From NCBI GenBank assembly GCA_040007395.1, contig JBDTVG010000254.1, forward strand, positions 1 through 56,121: a stretch of 56,121 bases of DNA, written 5' to 3'. The notes beneath the pieces are model-generated. The model worked only from the letters and a program-made list of their open reading frames with translations, was not told where the DNA came from and made no database searches. Both the position numbers and the translations under genes were made by a program. The stretch comes from DATGFK01 sp040007395. Its GTDB lineage: Bacteria; Chloroflexota; Anaerolineae; Aggregatilineales; UBA2796. Of the stretch, positions 17,047 to 25,187 are shown in pieces (the stretch's first letter is position 1; every line of letters starts with the position of its first letter).

Positions 17047-19236
17047 TTAGCGTAGCGTTCGCAGCAGCCACGCCTTGAAGATCGCCGTGAGCCACAACCT
17101 GTCATCAGTATCGATGTAGGTGATCTCGTCTAGCCGACTTCTCAAGGAAGGATCGATTGTCAGCAGCGATGGCGGGATTGGCGTATTGTGTGTGGCAAGA
17201 TCGAAAAATTGTGTATGGAGTTCGTCGCTGAAGCGTTCGATGATATGACCTGTTCGATCTGTGCCGCCGTACCACAACAGGCGGTACGTCGGCTCCCAAT
17301 CGTCGATAGCCCGCTGCAAGGCACGCTCGACATGCACCGCTGTGATCGATGCTGCATCCTGTTCGAGCATTGTCTGAACTGCATAACGGCTTAAGCGTTG
17401 GATTTCCATCGGCAGTTGATCGCTATAAGTCAGGATCAAGTTTTCGGCTTCGTCTTTGAACTTGTAATATTCCTTGACGGGTTGCAGGATCAAATTTTGG
17501 GCTTCGCCTGAATCTAACGGCCCCAGCGTCACAATGCTAACCGTCGCGCCAAAAGCGTCAGGGGGTAGATGTGTCCCCGTCGCAATCAATTTTAATTGGT
17601 TGCCGACTGCCGTTAGCACATTGCGGAATGTCTCGACAAATGCCTGATCATAGCCAGATGGGCTGGTCGAATTGCCATTAAACCACACATGAATATTGTC
17701 CAGACACAATACCATCCGGGTTTGCCGTCCGGCAATATTCGGCAGATCCAACACTTCGCTGATGTCCTCGCGGAAGTCTTCGGCCTGATAGCGTTCGGGA
17801 TGGACATGGTAGCGCAGATCGGTGCGCGTCTGGTGATCCTCGACATCGCGCAGAATGTGTTCCATCAAGGTCGCATAAAATGTCTGGGCAGGAATACCCT
17901 GCAAGTTGAGCGACACAGGCCAATACCAGTATGTCGGGTCGGAAACACGTCGTTCGCGCAAACGGCGTTCGACCTGTCGCAGCAACGATGTTTTGCCTAC
18001 ATGACGATTCCCCTCGATCAGCACATCGTCACCACCGATTACCCCTGCACCAATCACACGCGCTAACGCCGCGATCCGCCCGAAGAACAACCGCGCATCA
18101 GAATCAACCAATGCACCTTCAATAATGTACGGGTTGAAGCGAATATCGCGCGCGTGGGCCTCGCTGCGGGCTTGGACACTGCGGAGCAAGCGTCCAGTAG
18201 CTCGGTCAGCAGCAATAATCAGTGCTGCCACAAACACAATCGTGATGAGGTGTACGACGGTGAGCAAGGCTTGTAGGGCGTTAGCCTGTGCGTAAGCAGT
18301 GGCGGCGGGTTGCTGGACAACCAGAGTCCATGTTTGACCGCTGTTGCTTAGAATGCCGTGTAATGGCTTCGTGCTTAAAACATTGTCGTGATAGCGTTGG
18401 ACCGTTGTATCCCAGTTTTGCAATTGCAGATCTGTGTAACAAGTGCGACCCGGATCGCTACTCCATGTGCGGTACATTTCTGCACGTCGCGATCCATCCG
18501 AACTCGCCAGCAAACACCCATTGCTATCCAGCAAAAAAGTTTCCTGCTGATCCGAGAACACAAAGTTTTGGGCGAAGAAATCATCGAGGTTGAGTACGGC
18601 GGTTGCGTATCCCTGATGCTGCCCATTGACGATGATCGGCGCAGCCAACCGTACCGCTGGACTCTGATACGATTCCGAGGCAGCATAACGCGGATCGCGA
18701 CTGATAGGGAACACGTAAACTTGTGTATTGTTTATCGCGGTCAGGTCATGCAGCGCCGCTGGATCTGTGCTGAAAGTGGGCTTATCTATATTGACGGCGT
18801 TCCCGCTGCCCCGCACCGCACGGGTGATCTCGTTGCCACTATTGTCGATAAAGCCAATTTCGACGTAGTAACCGTTGGGATCTTGCAGCTCGCGTTGCAG
18901 TTCGGTACCGAACACGTCATGGGCTTGATCGGCACAGCCTGTTGTGGCACATGTCTGAACCTTATCGCTGGCAGCAAAGCTAATCAAGGACGCAGATTGC
19001 TGGTTGAGAAATTCCTCGAATGTGCTGCCTAGATCCGCCAGAATGGCAGTTTGCTGTGCCCTCAAATTATCGGTGGTCACAGCATAAATACGCGACCCGA
19101 TCAGGAGATTGGCGGGAACCAGCACAATCAACAGCGCACTAACCGCTGGGAGAAGGGCTTTCCACAGCGATGGTAAACTGTTCCAGAATCGAGTCGTGGT
19201 TTCGACCAGAGTCGGGGAAGCGCTGGTGATTTCCAT
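17047..19236 (-). CDS. Cache-like transmembrane sensor fused to a STAND/AAA-type ATPase
   Basis: A 729-residue protein of unusual build. A helix at about 24-46 and another at about 325-350 flank an outside domain that reads like a double Cache sensor (EIGFIDNSGNEITR, AAPIIVNGQHQGYATAVLNLDD). The cytosolic half starts with a FGR segment, Walker A GNRHVGKTS (near 410) and Walker B MVLCLDNIH (near 505), then an ATGTHLPP sensor and the LGPLDSGEAQNLI...YSDQLPMEIQRL pattern found in STAND/ORC-like ATPases. There is no HAMP, kinase or cyclase domain. It starts six bases after ftsA, so it is very probably in the ftsQ-ftsA transcript. Function unknown; ATP-driven signalling of an external cue is an inference. 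Confidence 0.8.
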   Translation of the reverse strand: MEITSASPTLVETTTRFWNSLPSLWKALLPAVSALLIVLVPANLLIGSRIYAVTTDNLRAQQTAILADLGSTFEEFLNQQSASLISFAASDKVQTCATTGCADQAHDVFGTELQRELQDPNGYYVEIGFIDNSGNEITRAVRGSGNAVNIDKPTFSTDPAALHDLTAINNTQVYVFPISRDPRYAASESYQSPAVRLAAPIIVNGQHQGYATAVLNLDDFFAQNFVFSDQQETFLLDSNGCLLASSDGSRRAEMYRTWSSDPGRTCYTDLQLQNWDTTVQRYHDNVLSTKPLHGILSNSGQTWTLVVQQPAATAYAQANALQALLTVVHLITIVFVAALIIAADRATGRLLRSVQARSEAHARDIRFNPYIIEGALVDSDARLFFGRIAALARVIGAGVIGGDDVLIEGNRHVGKTSLLRQVERRLRERRVSDPTYWYWPVSLNLQGIPAQTFYATLMEHILRDVEDHQTRTDLRYHVHPERYQAEDFREDISEVLDLPNIAGRQTRMVLCLDNIHVWFNGNSTSPSGYDQAFVETFRNVLTAVGNQLKLIATGTHLPPDAFGATVSIVTLGPLDSGEAQNLILQPVKEYYKFKDEAENLILTYSDQLPMEIQRLSRYAVQTMLEQDAASITAVHVERALQRAIDDWEPTYRLLWYGGTDRTGHIIERFSDELHTQFFDLATHNTPIPPSLLTIDPSLRSRLDEITYIDTDDRLWLTAIFKAWLLRTLR

Positions 19237-19242
19237 GCAGCC

Positions 19243-20523
19243 TTATTCTTCGTCTTCGGGCAGCAATCGCTTCATCATCGTTCCTAGCAGTTTGGGAAGA
19301 TTCAGCTTTTTGCTCTTGCTGCTGCTACCGTTTCGATAATTTTTGCTACTGCCATTGCCATTAGTATGCCCACGCCGTTCATCTTCCTGATCCATGACCA
19401 AGCCCAAACGCAGCAAGCCCACACTTGTACTGTAGGACGGATGGCGCAACTGATCTGCCATCCCACTCAGGCGTTCCGGCTGTGCAACACGCACAGGCAT
19501 TTTGAGAACTTCGCTGGCGACCTGCTTGATCCCCGGCAGTTGGGCACTGCCACCCGTTAGGACGATGCCCGCTGAAAGCAATCCATCATAGGCGCTGTAT
19601 TTGGCTTCACGCAATACAAGCTGAAACAGTTCTTCAACCCGCGCATTGATGATATGCGAGAGATCAGCCCGCTTGACGCGGCTCATTTGTTCCTCGCCAA
19701 AGGGCTGCACAATAAACATCTCGTTCGGATCGAGACTCTCAGGATCGGCGTGACCGTACTCGATCTTGACCGCCTCCGCGATCTCGTAGGGGAGATGCAG
19801 CCCTTGTGCAATATCGTTGGTGACGTGCCATCCGCCAACCGAAATCACAGCAGTATGCCATACCGTCCCATCAATGAAGATCGCAAGATCCGTTGTGCCG
19901 CCGCCAATATCGACGACCATCACGCCCATTTCGCGTTCGGCTTCGGTCAGCACAATATCGCCAGAGGCTAGCGGATTGAGGATGAAGCGATCTACATATA
20001 CACCTGCGCCCTCGACACACTTTTCCAGATTTTGCAGGCTGCTCGACGAAGCCATGACAATATGTGCCTCGACTTCGAGCCGGAAGCCGTGCATCCCTAA
20101 CGGAGTACGCACCCCCTCTTGACCGTCAAGGGTGTAGCTGCGCGGGATAACATGCAGCACTTCGCGATTGTGCGGCAGAGCAACCGCCCGTGCAGCATCC
20201 ATCGCCCGTTCTAGATCACTGATCTGCACGCCGCGTGGACTGCTGATTCCGACGACACCTTTGCTATTCTTCGAGTCGATGTGTGCACCTGCCACACTGA
20301 CAAAGGCTCGTCCAATCTCGTAACCGCTGCTGCGTTCTGCCTTGTGAACCGACGACGAGATTGCCGCCGTCAGCGCCGCCACATCGTTGACGACTCCCTT
20401 TTTCATGCCCCGCGCTGGCTCTACTCCGACCCCGACGACATAGATGTCTTCGGCACGAACTTCGCCCACCAGCGTACAGATTTTGGTCGTGCCAACGTCA
20501 ATACCAACTACCAGTTCACCCAT
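19243..20523 (-). CDS. ftsA: Cell division protein FtsA
   Basis: Actin-fold protein that ties FtsZ filaments to the membrane and recruits the divisome. The N-terminus VVGIDVGTTKICTLVGEV is the phosphate-1 motif, VVDIGGGTTDLAIF the phosphate-2 motif, and GIVLTGGSAQLPGI the adenosine motif. The 1C domain lies between. The C-terminus LLGTMMKRLLPEDEE is preceded by a Ser/Lys linker, as expected for the amphipathic membrane helix. It follows ftsQ by 92 bases. ftsZ, which commonly comes next, is not here; the Cache-ATPase gene takes that place. Confidence 0.95.
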   Translation of the reverse strand: MGELVVGIDVGTTKICTLVGEVRAEDIYVVGVGVEPARGMKKGVVNDVAALTAAISSSVHKAERSSGYEIGRAFVSVAGAHIDSKNSKGVVGISSPRGVQISDLERAMDAARAVALPHNREVLHVIPRSYTLDGQEGVRTPLGMHGFRLEVEAHIVMASSSSLQNLEKCVEGAGVYVDRFILNPLASGDIVLTEAEREMGVMVVDIGGGTTDLAIFIDGTVWHTAVISVGGWHVTNDIAQGLHLPYEIAEAVKIEYGHADPESLDPNEMFIVQPFGEEQMSRVKRADLSHIINARVEELFQLVLREAKYSAYDGLLSAGIVLTGGSAQLPGIKQVASEVLKMPVRVAQPERLSGMADQLRHPSYSTSVGLLRLGLVMDQEDERRGHTNGNGSSKNYRNGSSSKSKKLNLPKLLGTMMKRLLPEDEE

Positions 20524-20615
20524 TCGATTTTGCTCACTTAATGATTCTTATGACAGGTTGCCCTCACCTGAAAGTTTCTCTATAAGAACAGGATCGGGCA
20601 AAAAGGCTGTTTCCG

Positions 20616-21575
20616 CTATTTCGGAGCATAACTATAATACGGCGCGTCCGGATCGGAAACATTAATCTCGATGGGCTGTTTGCCTTGTGCCAAGATGCTC
20701 TCTATCGTCTTGTTATAGACCGCCATCTTTGTCACAATATCCGTACCGTCACCGAACCACAGTAGCCAACCGCCCCCCTGATGATACCCCAACCCTTTGG
20801 ATGGATCATACACGACTTCCGTTACATTGGGATAGAGTGCTTTAAATTGCAGCACACCCGCTACGATATTCGGGTCGATGCAGCTTCCCGGCCCCAACAC
20901 CTCATCCATACCCATCAGCGGACATTTGCCGGCTTGGACTGTCTTCAGAGGCTTTTCCACGATAACCCGTACTAAATCTTTTTCATCGCGGCGCAGTGCC
21001 ATGACTCGCCCACGTACATCCACCCAGACACGCAAGCCCGCCTGTTCCCAGATGAGGGCGGGTTCGCGTTCGGTAATCGTAATCTGGATCATGTTGGGAG
21101 GCCAGCCTACCGCGACATTAGCGTTGGCAATAGAAGCATCTTGCTCCAACCGCGCCTCGATCTCGACAGGATCGACCCAGAACAAGTGCATCTTCGCTAG
21201 TCCACTGCGTTCGAAGATCTCTGGTGGGGTCAGGTATTTAGTCCCACCAACATAAATTTCGTGGATAAAGAACGCATCACGAGTGAAGAACAGGAACAGC
21301 ACAAAAAGCAGCACAAGGGCAATCGCACCACTGAACCAACGCAGACTAATATAGACGCGGAAAGGTAAGCCTCGCGGGATGGCAGCAGGCGGCAGAATAT
21401 TTTCACTGGAAGCTTTACGCAAACGCCGCAAGCGGCGGCGTTCGGCAAACCCAGCGGCGGCTTCAGATCGAGCCAGCGACACATGACTGCGTTCATGGGG
21501 GCGACCCGTAGGCTCCCCCGACTCTGGATCGCGCCTGCGTGAAACCTGACGGCGTTCAGGTGGTCTAGTACTCAT
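20616..21575 (-). CDS. ftsQ: FtsQ/DivIB-type cell division protein
   Basis: A 319-residue bitopic membrane protein. An Arg-rich cytosolic tail of about 75 residues leads to one helix (ALVLLFVLFLFF), then a POTRA domain (FFIHEIYVGGTKYLTPPEI, DASIANANVAVGWPPN, ITITEREPALIWE) and a beta domain. These match the FtsQ POTRA and its late-divisome role. The start was set at the ATG beginning MSTRPPERRQ; an ATG 14 codons upstream is also open. It lies 85 bases after radA and ahead of ftsA on the same strand. Confidence 0.87.
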   Translation of the reverse strand: MSTRPPERRQVSRRRDPESGEPTGRPHERSHVSLARSEAAAGFAERRRLRRLRKASSENILPPAAIPRGLPFRVYISLRWFSGAIALVLLFVLFLFFTRDAFFIHEIYVGGTKYLTPPEIFERSGLAKMHLFWVDPVEIEARLEQDASIANANVAVGWPPNMIQITITEREPALIWEQAGLRVWVDVRGRVMALRRDEKDLVRVIVEKPLKTVQAGKCPLMGMDEVLGPGSCIDPNIVAGVLQFKALYPNVTEVVYDPSKGLGYHQGGGWLLWFGDGTDIVTKMAVYNKTIESILAQGKQPIEINVSDPDAPYYSYAPK

Positions 21576-21660
21576 GATTAACCATTGTACCTCTGAATGG
21601 TGGATCACACAGGCCAATGGATTATAGAATTGTTAAGCCGCGTATGCCTCTGTTTACCAA

Positions 21661-23061
21661 TCACTTGCCGCGCTTGTCTTTGTCCATTGGAATAGCATAA
21701 CTGAGTGCATCAGCAAGACTCCGCACCGCGATTGGCTCGATGCCGCTGGGCAGTGGATCGCCACGCCGGACTGTCTTGGGGACAAGACAACGCTTGAAGC
21801 CCAGTTTGGCGGCTTCGCGCAAGCGTGCCGGAAGCTGCGCGACAGCCCGTAGTTCGCCGCTTAACCCGACCTCACCAATAATCGCCAGATCGGCGGGGAT
21901 AGACTGATCCCAGACACTCGACGCAATCGCCACCGCAATCGCGAGATCGGCGGCGGGTTCATCAACGGTCATGCCGCCGATCACGTTGACAAAAATGTCC
22001 TGCTCCGCCAATCGCAATCCTACCCGGCGAGTTAGCACAGCAGTCAGCAGTTGCAAGCGGTTGAAGTCCACGCCATTGGCGGTACGGCGCGGATTAGGAT
22101 AGGCGGTAGCGCTAGCTAACGCCTGCACTTCAACGAGTAGAGGTCGGGTGCCTTCCATCGTTACGGCGATACACGATCCCGATGCGCTGACAACGCGCTC
22201 CGCTAGAAACGCTTCCGATGGGTTGGTAACTTCGACCATGCCGACTTCGCGCATCTCGAATACCCCGACTTCGCTAGTCGCCCCAAAGCGATTCTTTACA
22301 CTTCGCAGCAGCCGGAACGCATGAAACGGATCGCCTTCGAGATACAACACGGTATCAACGATGTGTTCCAGCACACGCGGCCCCGCGATGGCTCCTTCCT
22401 TTGTGACATGCCCAACCAGAAATACCGCCAATCCTGTCGTTTTGGCAAGCATCTGCAAACGGGCTGCACACTCGCGTACCTGTGTGACCGTTCCCGCCGA
22501 TGAGGGCTTATCATCACTAAAGGTCGTCTGAATCGAATCAACAATGAGCAGCACAGGCTGGATAGCTTGGACATGCTCCATAATAGTTTCGAGGCTAGTT
22601 TCTGTCACCAGATAGAGATCATCGGCGGTAAGGCCGAGTCGTTCGGCCCGCATCTTGATTTGCTGGGCGCTTTCCTCGCCGCTGACATATAGCACTTTAC
22701 CCGTTGTTTGGGCTACTACAGTAGCTATTTGTGCCAGTAATGTAGATTTGCCTATCCCCGGTTCACCCCCCACTAATATAATACTACCCGGTACGATACC
22801 ACCACCAAGGACCCGTGAAAACTCCTCGACAGGCACAGTGATACGGGGACTTTGCTCCATCGAAACGTCCTTGAGGCGCTGTGGAGTCGAGCGGAATCCG
22901 GGCGGCAGGACAGATCGCGCACCACCGCCATTCGATGGCTCACGGGCTTCGACTTCTTCTTGCATAGTGTTCCATTCGCCACAGGCGGGACATTTGCCCA
23001 TATACCGAAGCGACTTCTTGCCGCAGCTCTGGCAAACGTAATAGGTTTGTGTTTTAGCCAC
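21661..23061 (-). CDS. radA: DNA repair protein RadA (Sms)
   Basis: A 466-residue RecA-like helicase that helps branch migration in recombination repair. Order of parts: zinc finger (C10, C13, C24, C27), Walker A GGEPGIGKS (about 98-106), Walker B LLIVDSIQT, the RadA-specific KNRFG motif (VKNRFGATSEVG), and a C-terminal Lon-protease-like domain (DEPAADLAIAVAIASS). All key elements are intact. It precedes ftsQ and probably shares its transcript. Confidence 0.97.
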   Translation of the reverse strand: MAKTQTYYVCQSCGKKSLRYMGKCPACGEWNTMQEEVEAREPSNGGGARSVLPPGFRSTPQRLKDVSMEQSPRITVPVEEFSRVLGGGIVPGSIILVGGEPGIGKSTLLAQIATVVAQTTGKVLYVSGEESAQQIKMRAERLGLTADDLYLVTETSLETIMEHVQAIQPVLLIVDSIQTTFSDDKPSSAGTVTQVRECAARLQMLAKTTGLAVFLVGHVTKEGAIAGPRVLEHIVDTVLYLEGDPFHAFRLLRSVKNRFGATSEVGVFEMREVGMVEVTNPSEAFLAERVVSASGSCIAVTMEGTRPLLVEVQALASATAYPNPRRTANGVDFNRLQLLTAVLTRRVGLRLAEQDIFVNVIGGMTVDEPAADLAIAVAIASSVWDQSIPADLAIIGEVGLSGELRAVAQLPARLREAAKLGFKRCLVPKTVRRGDPLPSGIEPIAVRSLADALSYAIPMDKDKRGK

Positions 23062-23084
23062 GAGGGTTCCTTACTTTATGCACT

Positions 23085-23711
23085 TTACGCTGAATCGACA
23101 CTTGGAGTACGAGTGAGAGGCGATGAGGGTGTCCAAGTTGGCGGCACAGCGGGATTAATAGTGGGAGTTGGCAATGGCTTGGGCGTTTGCGTGGGAGTAT
23201 TGCTTGGAACGGGCGTAACCGTTGGCAGGTTCAATGGGCGGGCAGTGGGGTTGCCGGGAACAATGACACTCTCGTGCATGTAGCCAAGCTGTGTGATCGG
23301 ATCAGTGGGATCGACGTTGACCTGATACCAATCAGTCGCATCTGGCGCAATCCCATAAACGCAGATCGACGCGCCTTGTGCGGGAAAGGTGATCGTATTG
23401 CAGGTATCTTTGGGGCATTCCCGGATTCGCGCCTTCACGACCTTGACCTTGAAAGTCTGGCAGCTTTTGGTCGGAGTCATCCCCGGCCCACTTGGATTAG
23501 ATAAGTCAAGCGTGCCAAACTTTGCATCAACCGTCGCTGTCTGGTTGATATTATTCTGGGTAGTGACCCTAATAACCGGGTCGATTATGTTGCCGCTGGA
23601 GGCCATAAAGCCCATGAAGCCACGCCAGATGGTATAACCGCCAAAGACTAGTAGAAGCGCAGCGGCGACTGCTAGACAACCGGGCAGTTTGTTAGCACGG
23701 CGAGAATACAT
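23085..23711 (-). CDS. Membrane-anchored SH3b domain protein
   Basis: A 208-residue protein with one helix (about residues 12-32), placing the rest outside. Residues about 85-150 look like a bacterial SH3 domain: VKARIRECPKDTC, GASICVYGIAPDATDWYQV, LGYMHES. The last 50 residues are Pro/Thr-rich (TPTQTPKPLPTPT), a low-complexity stalk. SH3b domains often bind cell-wall peptides. It sits 23 bases before radA on the same strand and may be the first gene of the radA-ftsQ-ftsA unit. Confidence 0.7.
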   Translation of the reverse strand: MYSRRANKLPGCLAVAAALLLVFGGYTIWRGFMGFMASSGNIIDPVIRVTTQNNINQTATVDAKFGTLDLSNPSGPGMTPTKSCQTFKVKVVKARIRECPKDTCNTITFPAQGASICVYGIAPDATDWYQVNVDPTDPITQLGYMHESVIVPGNPTARPLNLPTVTPVPSNTPTQTPKPLPTPTINPAVPPTWTPSSPLTRTPSVDSA

Positions 23712-23854
23712 GGCACATTTATAACCTCATGTCTGGTATCGATGAGCGATGCACTAACCCCCTGAGAAAAACAGCCGATAGAATGCCACACATCCACGCA
23801 TGGCTTCTATCGGCTGGAATTATATCGCAAAATCGCCCCTTTGGAGCCGATACT

Positions 23855-24583
23855 TTAGTCGCGCCCGCCGCGTTGGATCGCCAGTTTGACCTCACCAATG
23901 GCGCGGGTCACTTCGATGTCGCGGGGGCAGGCTGGCGTGCAGTTATAGATCGTGCGGCAGCGCCATACCCCATCAGGATCAGCAAGCACTTCAAGGCGTT
24001 CTTTGGCAGCATTATCGCGGCTGTCGAAGATAAAGCGGTGCGCTTGGACAATCGCGGCTGGCCCAATGTAGTCGCCGTTGGCCCAATAGCTGGGACAGCT
24101 TGTGGTACAGCACGCACACAGGATGCACTTAGTCGTATCGTCGAATCGTTCGCGTTCTGCAATGGTTTGGAGGCGTTCGCGATCCCGTCCCTGTTCGTCC
24201 GCAGGCACAGCGCTGTCGTTGACAAAATAGGGCAGTACCGAGCGATAGTGGGCAAAGAATGGCTCAAAATCCACTACAAGATCCTTGATTACCTTCATCC
24301 CTAAAATCGGTTCAATCTGGATCGTCGGGTTTTCGCTGAATTCTTGGATCAGCACTTTGCAGGCGAGACGATTGCGCCCATTAATCCGCATCGCGTCCGA
24401 GCCGCAAATGCCTTGAGCACACGAACGGCGCAGCGTCAGAGTGCCGTCCTGTTCCCACTTGACACGGTGCATCAATTCGAGGACGCGATTGGTCGGGGCG
24501 CAGTCTTTAAGCGTATAGGTTCCCCAGTAGGGCTTTTTGTCTTTTTCCGGGTTAAAGCGCCGGATTCGCAAGGTAACGTCCAC
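23855..24583 (-). CDS. sdhB: Succinate dehydrogenase iron-sulfur subunit
   Basis: The 242-residue electron-transfer subunit of complex II. [2Fe-2S] ligands are C55, C60, D63 and C75 (CAQGICGSDAM), the same Asp substitution as in the E. coli enzyme. Then come CILCACCTTSCP ([4Fe-4S]) and CRTIYNCTPACP ([3Fe-4S]/[4Fe-4S] side), ending in RAIGEVKLAI. It is the last sdh gene, 24 bases after a broken Uma2-family gene that separates it from sdhA. Confidence 0.96.
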   Translation of the reverse strand: MDVTLRIRRFNPEKDKKPYWGTYTLKDCAPTNRVLELMHRVKWEQDGTLTLRRSCAQGICGSDAMRINGRNRLACKVLIQEFSENPTIQIEPILGMKVIKDLVVDFEPFFAHYRSVLPYFVNDSAVPADEQGRDRERLQTIAERERFDDTTKCILCACCTTSCPSYWANGDYIGPAAIVQAHRFIFDSRDNAAKERLEVLADPDGVWRCRTIYNCTPACPRDIEVTRAIGEVKLAIQRGGRD

Positions 24584-24607
24584 GTGAATGTAACCTTTCC
24601 AATATCT

Positions 24608-25155
24608 CTAGTTAAGTACCGCGAAAATGTCCGCCAATTTCACTGCAAAGCTGGGTAGAACATTGCCACCCATCAACGTATCATCAATGCCCAGAACTGT
24701 CACATCGCGCTGAGTGTGGTAGACCACTACCGTTTTCGACTTCGGGTAGACAATCCAGACCAACTGAACGCCAGCCTCAAAGAATGCGATAGCCTTATCG
24801 TGCAGTTCAATCTTCGTATTGTTCTTTGAAGCGACCTCCACCACAAGATCGGGTATTGTGGCCTCAAACCCTTCACTGGCTGCACCAAGTCGGCTTTGGC
24901 GGTGAATGCTGTATCAGGAGCCAGTACGGTATCCTGTGCCAGAATAAAGCCTGTTTCCGCACCATAGGCTGTGCCTAAATCGTTCAATCGGGCAAAGGCC
25001 ATAATTAAGTAGGTCAGTTCAGCCGTGATATGTCCATGCGCACTGCCTGTTGGTGACATTTCACTCAAGGTTCCTTTGAACAGTTCGTAGTGTTGACCTT
25101 CCTCCGAGAGTGTCCACAAATCCTGTGCAGTGTACAGACGATCTTGTGCAACCAT
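24608..25155 (-). pseudogene. Uma2-family (DUF820) endonuclease, frameshifted
   Basis: Two reading frames together make one Uma2-type protein of about 180 residues. The first (to about 24870) has YTAQDLWTLSEEGQHYELFKG, SAHGHITAEL and VLAPDTAF with the catalytic Asp. The second, from the same place, has PDLVVEVASKNN (catalytic Glu region), AIAFFEAGVQLVWIV and GGNVLPSFAVKLADIF. The switch lies at a GGG-TTT run near 24866-24872 and fits a one-base loss. Joined, the parts give the normal family order. Uma2 proteins are PD-(D/E)xK-fold nucleases of unclear role. It lies in the sdh operon, 32 bases after sdhA and 24 before sdhB. Confidence 0.85.
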
Positions 25156-25187
25156 GTCTGGCCTCGTTTTAGTGTGTCGTTCTTGGC

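Noticed and set aside
18388..19032. 214-codon plus-strand frame opposite the Cache-ATPase gene
   Set aside because: An antisense shadow of a well-supported gene.
23085..23260. TP-rich repeat in the SH3b gene as a possible repeat array
   Set aside because: Same reason: a low-complexity protein tail.
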